Shown: piece after piece, positions 54,027 to 62,148 of the stretch
Layout of the letters: every line of letters begins with the position of its first letter
Numbering within the stretch: the first letter of the stretch is position 1
Assembly (NCBI GenBank): GCA_965218555.1
Contig: OZ244625.1
Coordinates: 5,146,001-5,210,000 of the forward strand
DNA length: 64,000 nt
Reading direction: 5' to 3'
From: JAPPLB01 sp965218555
Lineage (GTDB): Bacteria; Acidobacteriota; Terriglobia; Bryobacterales; UBA6623
The notes under the pieces: model-generated
Database searches by the model: none
What the model was told of the DNA's origin: nothing
Seen by the model: only the letters and a program-made list of their open reading frames with translations
Made by a program: the position numbers and the translations under genes

Positions 54027-55211
54027 CTAGGGCAGCTCGCCTGCCTCACCCGGGTCCGCCGCCCTGGTTGACGGCGCCAGGTCACGGCAGGAAGGATCTC
54101 CGGACAGTTCCGCTACGGCATCGAGATCGATCGCAATGCCCAGGCCGGGGCGGTCCGGGATCGGCAGCATGCCGTCGTCGTCCAACTGCCACCCACCAGC
54201 GGCGATTTCGTCGATGAACGGCGAGCCGACGAGATATTCCACCAGGTCGGTATCGGCGAACGCCGAAGCAAGATGCAGGTCTGCCGCCAGACCCAGGGCG
54301 GTGTTCCAGCCATGCGGGATGAAACGAATACCGTGATCCCTCGCCATCTGCGCAATCCGGCGCTCTTCGCTGATCCCGCCGACTTTCGTCACGTCGGGCT
54401 GCACGATGTCGAACGCCCCGGCGCGCAGCCAAGGCTCGAAGGATTGGCGTCGCGTGAGCACTTCGCCTCCGCTGATGGGCACTTTCGATGCACGGCGCAA
54501 GGCAACGAAGTCGTCGAGAGCATCGGGAGGCAACGGCTCTTCGAACCACGCTACATCGTAATCCCGAAGCATGTCCGCCGTATTGAGAGCCCACTTGTAG
54601 TTGCCGGACCAAAAGGGATCGCTGCCCCCGGCATCCACCATGAGCATCGACTCCGGGCCGACCGCGGCGCGAGCCTCGCGGACGATCGCCTCGTCGGTCT
54701 CCCGGTTGCGGCGTCCGAACGGCCCCCATCCGATCTTGAACGCACGAAAGCCCTGCGCCTTGGCCGGCCGAAGCACATCGGCCATGCGGTCCGGCTCTTG
54801 CATCAGCAGCGAAGCGTACGGCCGCACCCGCTCGCGATAACGTCCGCCAAGAAAGCGCCCCACCGGCTGGCCGGTGACCTTGCCGAGGATGTCCCACAGC
54901 GCGATGTCAATGCCGCTGATCGTGTGAGTGACCGAGCCGCCGCGCCCGAACCAGAATGTGTTCTGATGGAGCTTTTCGCTGACGCGTTCCGGCTCGAGCG
55001 CGTTCTCGCCTTTGTACAACGGTTTCAGAACACTGAGCGAAGCCTGGACCAGCTCATCGGTCGTGAACACGCTGCCCCACCCTATGGGTCCGTCATCGGT
55101 TCGCACCGCGATCAAGGTGTGGACGCAGTCATCGGGTTGCAGTTCGTTGGACCAGCCTCCTTCCGGAGTGAGGCCACGTAGCCCGAAAGCGCGGATTTCA
55201 GTGATCTTCAT
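54027..55211 (-). CDS. mandelate racemase/enolase superfamily protein
   Basis: The ATG at 55211 gives MKITEIRAFGLRGLTPEGGW, the usual start of the capping domain, and 394 residues. The barrel has AFKIGWGPFGRRNRETDEAI (a KxGW in place of KxK), the metal ligands MLMVDAGGSD, AWFEEPLPPD and ISGGEVLTRR, then IVQPDVTKVGGISEERRIAQ and IPHGWNTALGLAADL. The order D, E, E with a C-terminal His matches mandelate-racemase-type sugar-acid dehydratases. The substrate is unknown. It is likely co-transcribed with the cupin gene. Confidence 0.9.
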   Translation of the reverse strand: MKITEIRAFGLRGLTPEGGWSNELQPDDCVHTLIAVRTDDGPIGWGSVFTTDELVQASLSVLKPLYKGENALEPERVSEKLHQNTFWFGRGGSVTHTISGIDIALWDILGKVTGQPVGRFLGGRYRERVRPYASLLMQEPDRMADVLRPAKAQGFRAFKIGWGPFGRRNRETDEAIVREARAAVGPESMLMVDAGGSDPFWSGNYKWALNTADMLRDYDVAWFEEPLPPDALDDFVALRRASKVPISGGEVLTRRQSFEPWLRAGAFDIVQPDVTKVGGISEERRIAQMARDHGIRFIPHGWNTALGLAADLHLASAFADTDLVEYLVGSPFIDEIAAGGWQLDDDGMLPIPDRPGLGIAIDLDAVAELSGDPSCRDLAPSTRAADPGEAGELP

Positions 55212-55342
55212 GACCCTTCGTTGATCCATCACAGTGGATTATACGCGCCGGACGGTCAGGCAAGGCGCCGCCATCGCGCGGGAACACTCCCAACTCTCCG
55301 TCACCGTACGCTCGCGTTCGGCGAGGGGCGTCCGCAGCGGCT

Positions 55343-55524
55343 AGCCTGCATATCTCACCACGTGGGGAGGCGAAGTGCGTGAGAGGGCTGTCAGGACGAG
55401 GCACGAGCCGCTTGGCGCTCGCCAGGTGTACTTGAATGTACATTGTGAGCACGGCAAGCAAGAGCAACGAAGTCATGGCCGTCATATCGCGTGCTTCGGC
55501 CCTCAGGTAGTGAGAAAGGCAGGT
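55343..55524 (+). repeat. dispersed hairpin element, full copy
   Basis: This copy runs from AGCCTGCATATCTCACCAC to GTAGTGAGAAAGGCAGGT with an apex of GTGTACTTGAATGTACATTG. CTAG precedes it, and its right tip touches the stop codon of the DHDPS-like gene. Confidence 0.92.
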
Positions 55525-56513
55525 CAGGTTCTCAGATACGGCTTCAGCAGCTCGAAGTCGTGTTCGATCTGGGCGACGGCTTCCCGCGAGAACGTGTAGC
55601 CGCCGCGGCGGGAGACGGTGGTCTTGAAAACGCCTCGGCGCTTCATCAGGTAGTACTTGAGACCGGGGATGTGCCGTTCAAGGTTGGTCATGACCAGCAG
55701 CTTGGAGAACACCTCACGAACCTCGTCGTGGTGGCCCGCAAGGTGCAGTTCCCAAATGTGGGCATAGACATCACCGTACATCGGACCGCCGGTCAGCGTC
55801 CCGTCCATACCGAGACGCATTTCGTACGTCCAGCCGAGAGCACGTTGTGCGCCGAGGATGCTCTTGATGGGGCCTGGGCGGTATTTCCGCAGCTCCTTCA
55901 TACGCGAAATCGAATCCTTGTACTCTTCTTTCAGGTATCCGAAGTTATCGAACTTGCGCCCCATTTCGACGATGAACTCGACGGTAGGCTCAACTTCGGG
56001 CGCTCCGCCGGCGGTCTGGCAGAAAACCGGGCGGCGAGCGATGCGGCAAAGCGCCGAGTAGTACTCGCGGTAATCGTCGAGTGACTTAGCCTCCGTAGGG
56101 GGGATGGCGATGACGGCGTCGGGTTCGAGCTCCTCCGCGTGACGAGCGTATTCCAGCATCTTTTCCGTGTTTTCTGCCTGCACACCCAGCACGAGGGCCG
56201 GCTTGGTTCCCCGGGCCGCCTCGGCGAGAACCTCCATGCCGCGCATGCGCTCTTCGTGAGTGAGGAACCTGAGGTCGCTCGCGTGCTGAGGCCACACCAT
56301 GCCTTGCACTCCGCAGCGATCAAGAAACTTGACCTCGGCGGCAAGGTCCTCGTAGTCGATGGTTTTGCTTTCGGTATAGGGCGTGGCAACAATCATGAAA
56401 GCGCCGCGCATGGACTTGCGAGGGGGCGCCGCGGCGGCCGCGGCACATGGAACGAGTGCGGCTCCGAGAGTGCTGAACCACTGGCGGCGGCTGTAACGGC
56501 TTCCTGTCGACAT
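55524..56513 (-). CDS. Tat-exported dihydrodipicolinate-synthase-family protein
   Basis: The ATG at 56513 follows AAAGGAG at 8 nt and gives 329 residues. A twin-arginine leader (SRYSRRQWFSTLGAALVPCA) precedes the TIM barrel: GAFMIVATPYTESKTIDYED, GVQGMVWPQHASDLRFLTHE, VLGVQAENTEKMLEYARHAE, AVIAIPPTEAKSLDDYREYY. The Schiff-base lysine region appears as NFGYLKEEYKDSISRMKEL. Members cleave or form keto-acid carbon-carbon bonds. The enolase-superfamily and cupin genes downstream suggest a sugar-acid route, but export of this enzyme is unusual compared with the classical family. Confidence 0.85.
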   Translation of the reverse strand: MSTGSRYSRRQWFSTLGAALVPCAAAAAAPPRKSMRGAFMIVATPYTESKTIDYEDLAAEVKFLDRCGVQGMVWPQHASDLRFLTHEERMRGMEVLAEAARGTKPALVLGVQAENTEKMLEYARHAEELEPDAVIAIPPTEAKSLDDYREYYSALCRIARRPVFCQTAGGAPEVEPTVEFIVEMGRKFDNFGYLKEEYKDSISRMKELRKYRPGPIKSILGAQRALGWTYEMRLGMDGTLTGGPMYGDVYAHIWELHLAGHHDEVREVFSKLLVMTNLERHIPGLKYYLMKRRGVFKTTVSRRGGYTFSREAVAQIEHDFELLKPYLRT

Positions 56514-56777
56514 GAGCACTTCTCCTTTGATGCTAGGCGGGGATCACTGCGTCCCCATCGAACCCGGTCCGGCGACCATGCCGGCCTGTCCCCTAGCCAT
56601 GTTAGCGAGTTGATCGGCAAGCCGCATCCCGGATCGAACAGATGTCGGAGCAAGGTGAGAAGTTCCCCTGGTGAGCAAAGCAGAACGTTCCCCTTCGGCT
56701 CGAGGTACTGAAGCCCTTCAGTCTTGTTTTGCCGCCCACGGCCTGCATAGCATGAGGACAGGGAGGCGGAAATCCTG

Positions 56778-56943
56778 ACCTGCATTTCTTACTACGTGGG
56801 GAGGCGAAGAGTTTGAGGGTCACGAGACATGAATCACGAAACACGAATCACGGCCTTTACACATCGAGCACGCCAAGCCAGCGCAACGCAGTCATGGCGG
56901 TCGTATCGCGTGCTTCCCCCGTCAGGTGGTGTGAAATGCAGGT
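56778..56943 (+). repeat. hairpin element with CACGAAA array replacing the apex
   Basis: The outer ends ACCTGCATTTCTTACTACGT and GTGGTGTGAAATGCAGGT remain, as do GTGGGGAGGCGAAG and CAACGCAGTCATGGCGGTCG. The middle is replaced by GGGTCACGAGACATGAATCA, CGAAACACGAATCACGGCC. Confidence 0.85.
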
Positions 56944-57564
56944 TAGGCCCAGGCGCATCGAGGGCGCGTCTTGCTCGCAAATCAGGAGTCGGAATGGCCG
57001 TTCTGTTTGCCGTGGGTACGAAAAGGTCGCACCACCGAAAACCGCTGCCCGGACCGCCGCTCCCGCCGCCCAGTCACGGCTTGCCTGCCCGGAATTGCCC
57101 GGAATTGCCCGGAATTGCTCGGCAAAATATTGCTCCTGAGCAAGTGTCCGCGCACCGTCCGCCGTTCTCGGTGGGCCTCACGACGAGCGCCGATAGCCGC
57201 AGCTCCTGTCGCCCTGCGGGCAGCTTCCGCTGCGGCGAACGCAAAATGAACCCATGCTGAGAAAGGGGAACGTTCTAGATTGCGTTGACACCGGATCGAA
57301 CAGGTCGAAGAGCCGCGCTCGTGAACAGGTACAATCGGTTAGCCTGGAGATCTCACCACGAGGCGCAGCACGGAGCGGATGTGCGCGGGAAGACCGTCAG
57401 GACGAGAAGCGAGTCTCCCGGCGCCCGTCTTCCCTGCCCCCTTGACCAGCGGTCACCGGCGGCCGGCCAGTGATGCCCGGTGATCTGACCGCGGGCTTCG
57501 GCGTCGGGCCGGGAGACGTCATGGCTAAAGGCGGAACCGTTTGCAGGCCGCGAAGGAGACCTTT
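56944..57564. other. gene-free region with a short tandem repeat and a half hairpin element
   Basis: No gene is supported in these 621 bp. A 10-bp unit (CCCGGAATTG) is repeated about three times at 57089-57119. At 57341-57422 a decayed left arm of the hairpin element is seen (AGCCTGGAGATCTCACCACG, then AAGACCGTCAGGACGAGAAG). AAGGAGACC at about 57550 is the ribosome binding site of the next gene. Confidence 0.6.
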
Positions 57565-59154
57565 ATGACGCTCTTGAAGAAAACAATGACATCCAACTGG
57601 AGCCGCCGCGACTGGTTCCGTATCAGCGGCACCGCGGCAGCCGCGAACTTCGTCACGGCTCTGCCGGGGACGGCCGCCGCGAGACTCCCTGTGCGCGGTC
57701 AGGGACCGGATGTATATTCGCGGATCGGCGTGCGGCCGTTCATCAGTTGCACCGCCACGACCACGATCAACGGCGGATCGTCACAACCGCCGGAAGTGCT
57801 GGACGCCGTCTTCCAAGCCGGACACTACCACGTCAATCTCGACGAGCTGATGGCCAAGGTGGGGCCGCGCATCGCGGAACTGCTGCAGGTCGACGCGGCC
57901 ATGGTCAGCTCGGGTGCTGCGGCGGCCGTGACCTGCGGCACGCTGGCCTGCGTCGCGGGAGGAGACCCGGAGAAGATTCAGCAACTGCCCGATACGAAGG
58001 GCCTGCGGGACGAGGTGATCGTTCCGAGCTGGTCCCGCAGCATCTACGACCACGCCGTGCGATCAACGGGCGTGAAGATGATCGAGGTCGAGACGCTGGA
58101 TGACCTCAGGAGGGCGTTCGGGCCCAAGACCGCGATGGCGACCGCCCAATCGAGCATCCTGTGGCGGAAAGGGCCGTTCTCCCTGGACCAACTGGTGGCC
58201 GAAGCTCACCGGCGGAACATCCCTGTTCTGATTGACGACGCCGGCGGGCTGCCCGTACCGCCGCACCCGGTGTTGTCGCACGGCGTCGACCTGTGCGCCC
58301 ACAGCGGGGGCAAAGTGATCCGCGGCCCGCAGAGCGCCGGGTTGCTGCTGGGCCGAGAGGATCTGATTCGCGCAGCCTTCATCAACAGCGCTCCGCATCA
58401 TGCCTTCGCGCGCCCCATGAAGGTGACCAAGGAAGAGATCATGGGCATGCTCGCCGCGGTCGAATACCTGGTGACGAAACGCGACCCGGAGGCGGAAGAG
58501 CATGAGTGGATGAGTTGGTACCGTCACATCAAAGACCGTGTCTCCGAGATCAACGGTGTCTCGGGAGAGATCGAGGACTTTAGATGGAAGCGCTTCGGAT
58601 ACCATCCGAGGCTGATCGTGCGCTGGGACTCGGAAAAGATCGGCCTGCTGGCGAGAGATGTGGAACAGATGCTTCTCGACGGCGAACCGCGCATTCGGAT
58701 CCCGCCTTCGGACGAGGGCCACTCGTTCGTCATTCGCGGCGCCGCGATGTACGCCGGTGAATACAAGCTCGTGGCGGACCGGCTTGAGGAGATCTTCCGA
58801 TCAGCGCCGCCGGCGAAGCCGCGGCCGGAGCCCGCGCCGCCGGTTTCCGACCTGAGCGGACACTGGGACGCGGAGCTGGAGTTTGTTGTCGGCTCGACAA
58901 AACACGCGTTTCACTTCGACGCGCAAGACCACCGGCTGACGGGCATGCATGTGGGGCGCATCACGCATAGCCCGCTGGAAGGCACGATCGACGGCGCGGC
59001 CGTCGAGTTTCGGTCCTCCGGACGCTACGAGGGCGCATCGATCGGCTACCGGTTCAGCGGGACGGTTCACGGGAACGAGATGACCGGCGCCGTTGACCTG
59101 GGCGAGTATGGAACGGGGACCTGGAAGGCCCGTCGGAGCCCGTCTCGCGGTTAA
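57565..59154 (+). CDS. Tat-exported SelA-like PLP enzyme with C-terminal extension
   Basis: The ATG at 57565 follows AAGGAG at 7 nt and gives 529 residues. The leader has WSRRDWFRISGTAAAANFVT. The PLP fold resembles SelA and the D-glucosaminate-6-phosphate ammonia-lyase family: INGGSSQPPEVLDAV, AAMVSSGAAAAVTCGTLACV, VLIDDAGGLPVPPHP and the lysine site CAHSGGKVIRGPQSAGLLLG. The last 100 residues (SGHWDAELEFVVGSTKHAF, then EMTGAVDLGEYGTGTW) form an extra beta-rich domain of the type that repeats in exported acidobacterial hydrolases. Export of a SelA-like enzyme excludes selenocysteine synthesis; amino-sugar-acid lysis is more likely. Confidence 0.85.
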   Translation: MTLLKKTMTSNWSRRDWFRISGTAAAANFVTALPGTAAARLPVRGQGPDVYSRIGVRPFISCTATTTINGGSSQPPEVLDAVFQAGHYHVNLDELMAKVGPRIAELLQVDAAMVSSGAAAAVTCGTLACVAGGDPEKIQQLPDTKGLRDEVIVPSWSRSIYDHAVRSTGVKMIEVETLDDLRRAFGPKTAMATAQSSILWRKGPFSLDQLVAEAHRRNIPVLIDDAGGLPVPPHPVLSHGVDLCAHSGGKVIRGPQSAGLLLGREDLIRAAFINSAPHHAFARPMKVTKEEIMGMLAAVEYLVTKRDPEAEEHEWMSWYRHIKDRVSEINGVSGEIEDFRWKRFGYHPRLIVRWDSEKIGLLARDVEQMLLDGEPRIRIPPSDEGHSFVIRGAAMYAGEYKLVADRLEEIFRSAPPAKPRPEPAPPVSDLSGHWDAELEFVVGSTKHAFHFDAQDHRLTGMHVGRITHSPLEGTIDGAAVEFRSSGRYEGASIGYRFSGTVHGNEMTGAVDLGEYGTGTWKARRSPSRG

Positions 59155-59278
59155 CGGATCACGGAGACTGTTCGCAAGCTGGAGAAACGCAACCGCCCCA
59201 GCCTGCGTCTGAAACAGAAACCGAGGCGCCCCCTCGGTTGCCTACTTGGCTCAGAAACGAATTCGAGGAGAGGGCCCC

Positions 59279-60997
59279 GTGAGTTCCAGAGTTCCGCAAC
59301 GCCTTGTTGCTGTGCTTGTTCTTGGTGTGTTGGCTGCTGTTATTGTGTTCCTGCCAGGTTGTACATACCATAAGGAGCCGCCGCCCGGGAGTTCCGTCGG
59401 GCTGGGCGAAAGTTCCGGCCCGCCACGCGGGGCTTCTACCCTGCTGCCCGAGGATTTCCCCCCACAGACCGACTTCAACACTGAGGAATACGGCGTTATC
59501 GACGAGCCCGGCTTCGCCGCCGCCGTGAACACACCGCTCTCCACTTTCTCTATCGATGTCGACACCGCCTCGTTCGCTAACGTGCGCCGGTTCTTGCACG
59601 ACGGCCGGTTACCGCCTGCCGATGCGGTACGCATCGAGGAACTGATCAACTACTTCGACTACGATTACCCTGATCCCAGCGAGGGTGAACCCTTCAGCAT
59701 CGTCACCGAGATGGCCGGTTGCCCTTGGGCGCCGTCCCATCGGCTCGTCCATATCGGTCTGCGTTCGAAACCCGTGGCGATGGCGAACCTGCCGCCCAAC
59801 AACCTGGTCTTCCTGATCGATGTATCCGGGTCGATGGCGGCTGCGGATAAATTGCCGTTGCTCAAGAAGGCATTCTCACTGCTAGCCCAGCAGCTTCGAA
59901 CGCAGGACCAGATTTCCATCGTCGTCTACGCCGGCGCTGCGGGCATGGTGCTCCCACCCACCTTCGGCGCGCAGAAAACCAAAATCCTTAGATCCTTGTC
60001 ACAACTCGACGCGGGCGGTTCCACCGCCGGCGGAGCCGGTATTCACCTTGCCTACAAGCTGGCTCGGGAGAACTTCATCGAAGCCGGCAACAACCGCGTG
60101 ATCCTGGCGACGGATGGCGACTTCAACGTCGGCGTATCGAGCGACGGCGAACTCGTCAAGATGATCGAGCGGGAGCGTGAGGCCGGAGTCTTCCTCACCG
60201 TCCTCGGATTCGGGACGGGCAACTTGAAAGATTCGAAGATGGAAAAGCTCGCCGACCACGGAAATGGCAACTACGCCTACATCGACAATCTTCTCGAAGC
60301 GAGACGGGTGCTTGTCGAACAGATGGGCGCGACGCTGCTGACCGTCGCCAAAGACGTCAAACTCCAAGTCGAGTTCAACCCCGCGCAGGTCAAGGCTTAC
60401 CGGCTCATCGGGTACGAGAACCGGCGCCTGCACGACGAGGAGTTCAACGACGACAAAAAAGACGCTGGCGACCTCGGCGCCGGACACAGCGTCACGGCTC
60501 TCTACGAGGTCATCTTGGCCGGTTCGGATGAACCTCTATCGGGTGTCGACCCGCTCAAGTACCAGCAGACCACCGTCCGACCCGATGCCGAGGGCAGCAA
60601 TGAAGTGCTCACGGTCAAGCTGCGATACAAGCCGCCCGAGGGGTCGGAGAGCCGCTTGCTGACCAGAGTGCTCGCGAAACCCGGCGACGGCGCCGTACCA
60701 TCCCAAGCCTTCCGCTTCGCTTCCGCGGTGGCGGAGTTCGGGCTGCTGCTGCGCGACTCGCCCTACAAGGGAGCCGCCGATTACGATTACGATCACGCTT
60801 TCGAACAGATCCGCCAAACGCTTGGCAACGACGAAGATGGCCGGCGCTCCGAGTTCCTCTTTTTGATCAAGACAGCCAAGAAGCTGACAACAGCGTCCGA
60901 GGTCAAGCAGTCGAGTTCGAGAAGACCGCCTGGGTCGGACTCGAACCGGACCGCTACTTCCGGGCGGCGGGCGGGCACCGCCAGGGGGGCGTCGTAG
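59279..60997 (+). CDS. von Willebrand factor A lipoprotein (YfbK-like)
   Basis: The GTG at 59279 with GAGGAGAGG upstream gives 572 residues. A lipobox ends the signal (AVIVFLPGCTYHK). An N-terminal vWF-associated region (VNTPLSTFSIDVDTASFANV, RRFLHDGRLPPADAVRIEEL) precedes the vWA domain with the metal-ion-dependent adhesion motif LVFLIDVSGSMAAADK and ILATDGDFNVGVSSDGEL. A DUF3520-like C-terminal region has YRLIGYENRRLHDEEFNDD. Such lipoproteins face the periplasm or surface; their function is not settled. The last 40 residues are Ser/Arg-rich and unlike the family. Confidence 0.88.
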   Translation: MSSRVPQRLVAVLVLGVLAAVIVFLPGCTYHKEPPPGSSVGLGESSGPPRGASTLLPEDFPPQTDFNTEEYGVIDEPGFAAAVNTPLSTFSIDVDTASFANVRRFLHDGRLPPADAVRIEELINYFDYDYPDPSEGEPFSIVTEMAGCPWAPSHRLVHIGLRSKPVAMANLPPNNLVFLIDVSGSMAAADKLPLLKKAFSLLAQQLRTQDQISIVVYAGAAGMVLPPTFGAQKTKILRSLSQLDAGGSTAGGAGIHLAYKLARENFIEAGNNRVILATDGDFNVGVSSDGELVKMIEREREAGVFLTVLGFGTGNLKDSKMEKLADHGNGNYAYIDNLLEARRVLVEQMGATLLTVAKDVKLQVEFNPAQVKAYRLIGYENRRLHDEEFNDDKKDAGDLGAGHSVTALYEVILAGSDEPLSGVDPLKYQQTTVRPDAEGSNEVLTVKLRYKPPEGSESRLLTRVLAKPGDGAVPSQAFRFASAVAEFGLLLRDSPYKGAADYDYDHAFEQIRQTLGNDEDGRRSEFLFLIKTAKKLTTASEVKQSSSRRPPGSDSNRTATSGRRAGTARGAS

Positions 60998-61005
60998 ATG
61001 CACGC

Positions 61006-61170
61006 CTAGGCCGTGCGGGCGACGGTCTCGACGGCTCTGGTGAAGCGGTGCATCATATCGTAGCTGTAGATCTGGGTCAGCGTCGTGAGGCTCAGCCTCG
61101 TGATGGTTTGCGTGAGAACGTCGCCGTTTTTGTCGCGGGTCGTTCCATAGCTGAAGTTCGACATGAGCAT
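61006..61170 (-). pseudogene. Rhs/YD-repeat protein fragment
   Basis: The minus strand reads 54 residues, MLMSNFSYGTTRDKNGDVLT, then LTQIYSYDMMHRFTRAVETV, ending in a stop. The YSYD..HR.T pattern and the NGD...QT lead-in are typical of YD repeats in Rhs and wall-associated toxins. Upstream sequence does not continue the protein, so only a short stretch of repeats remains. The rest of 60998-61346 is gene-free. Confidence 0.55.
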
Positions 61171-61346
61171 GTTCGTTCACTCGCCCTGCGGCCGAACTGA
61201 ACAGGGGTTTTGATACAATTCGAGCCGGTTTTGGCAATTTCGCTCATGGAACAGACTCTCCGAGTTGTTTGGAATCAACGAGATAACTCCTCGTGGCGCA
61301 TAGCTCCGTTTGCTAGAGCACCTGTTTCAGACGGAGGACTCATTCC

Positions 61347-61967
61347 GTGACCAGAGCCATGGCGGCGCTGGTTGTCGCGACGTTCGCCGCGCATGGGGCG
61401 AGCGGCGCCGAGGGCATCTGCGCCGCCGAAGAAGTCGAAACGACCGTTCTGGTCGTCCGGCACGCGGAGAAGACCTGCCGGCGCTGCGACGAACTCTCCG
61501 AAGTCGGATTGCATCGAGCCAAGTCACTTCCCGCGGCCGTCCAGAACGTCACGAACGGGCTCAGCGCCGTCTATCACAGCGATACGAAACGAACCCGGCA
61601 GACCGTGGCCCATCTCGATCCGAAGCCGCACATCGAGTACGCCAGGAACAACACGGAAGGCGAGCTGGTCGCCGAGATCTTCGAAGATCGCTGCGGACAG
61701 GACGTGCTGGTGGCGGGGCACAGCAATACGGTCCCGATGATCCTGGAGCTTCTCGGCGTCCCGCCGGCGCAAATCGACGCCGACGCATGGTTCCCGGAAA
61801 CGAGGTCTGACGGCGCGAGGGAGATCGATCACGAGGACTACGATGACTTGTTCGTCGTGAAGAGGTGCGGCCCTTGCGGCAAGGACGGGCGCAGCATTCT
61901 GATGCATCGCAACTACGGGACAACGACACCAACACCGGCGAGCGTGAAGGGACTGAGCGGCCTCTAA
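61347..61967 (+). CDS. exported histidine phosphatase superfamily protein
   Basis: A GTG start with GGAGG 9 nt upstream gives 206 residues with a signal peptide (AMAALVVATFAAHGASGAEG). The catalytic RHx motif is TTVLVVRHAEKTC; further elements are AVYHSDTKRTRQTVAHL and the second catalytic His in DVLVAGHSNTVPMILELLG. The fold is that of SixA/phosphoglycerate-mutase-type phosphatases. Cys pairs (CRRCDEL; CGPCGKD) may form disulfides in the periplasm. The substrate is unknown. Confidence 0.88.
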   Translation: MTRAMAALVVATFAAHGASGAEGICAAEEVETTVLVVRHAEKTCRRCDELSEVGLHRAKSLPAAVQNVTNGLSAVYHSDTKRTRQTVAHLDPKPHIEYARNNTEGELVAEIFEDRCGQDVLVAGHSNTVPMILELLGVPPAQIDADAWFPETRSDGAREIDHEDYDDLFVVKRCGPCGKDGRSILMHRNYGTTTPTPASVKGLSGL

Positions 61968-62148
61968 GAGCGGCAGGCCGCCTTCACGCGGCGATCACGG
62001 CTGCGTTGCGGATTCTTGTCTTCCATCCGGAAAACGGTGATGACGGTGCAAAAGGAACGCGACCCCGCCCACGCCATGAAGATACCCGCCTCTCGTTGCA
62101 CAATGAGTGGTCGATCATCCCGTGGTCTGTGATAGGGTTTAACTAGTC

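Noticed and set aside
57089..57122. Triple CCCGGAATTG repeat as a regulatory iteron
   Set aside because: Only about three copies, no replication or partition gene nearby and no matching arrays elsewhere. Recorded only as a small tandem repeat.
61290..61340. tRNA-like sequence (GCGCATAGCTCCGTTTGCTA, GAGCACC)
   Set aside because: It resembles a D-arm and part of an anticodon arm, but there is no pairing acceptor stem and no T-arm with GTTCGA. At best it is a tRNA-derived scrap, and chance similarity is possible.
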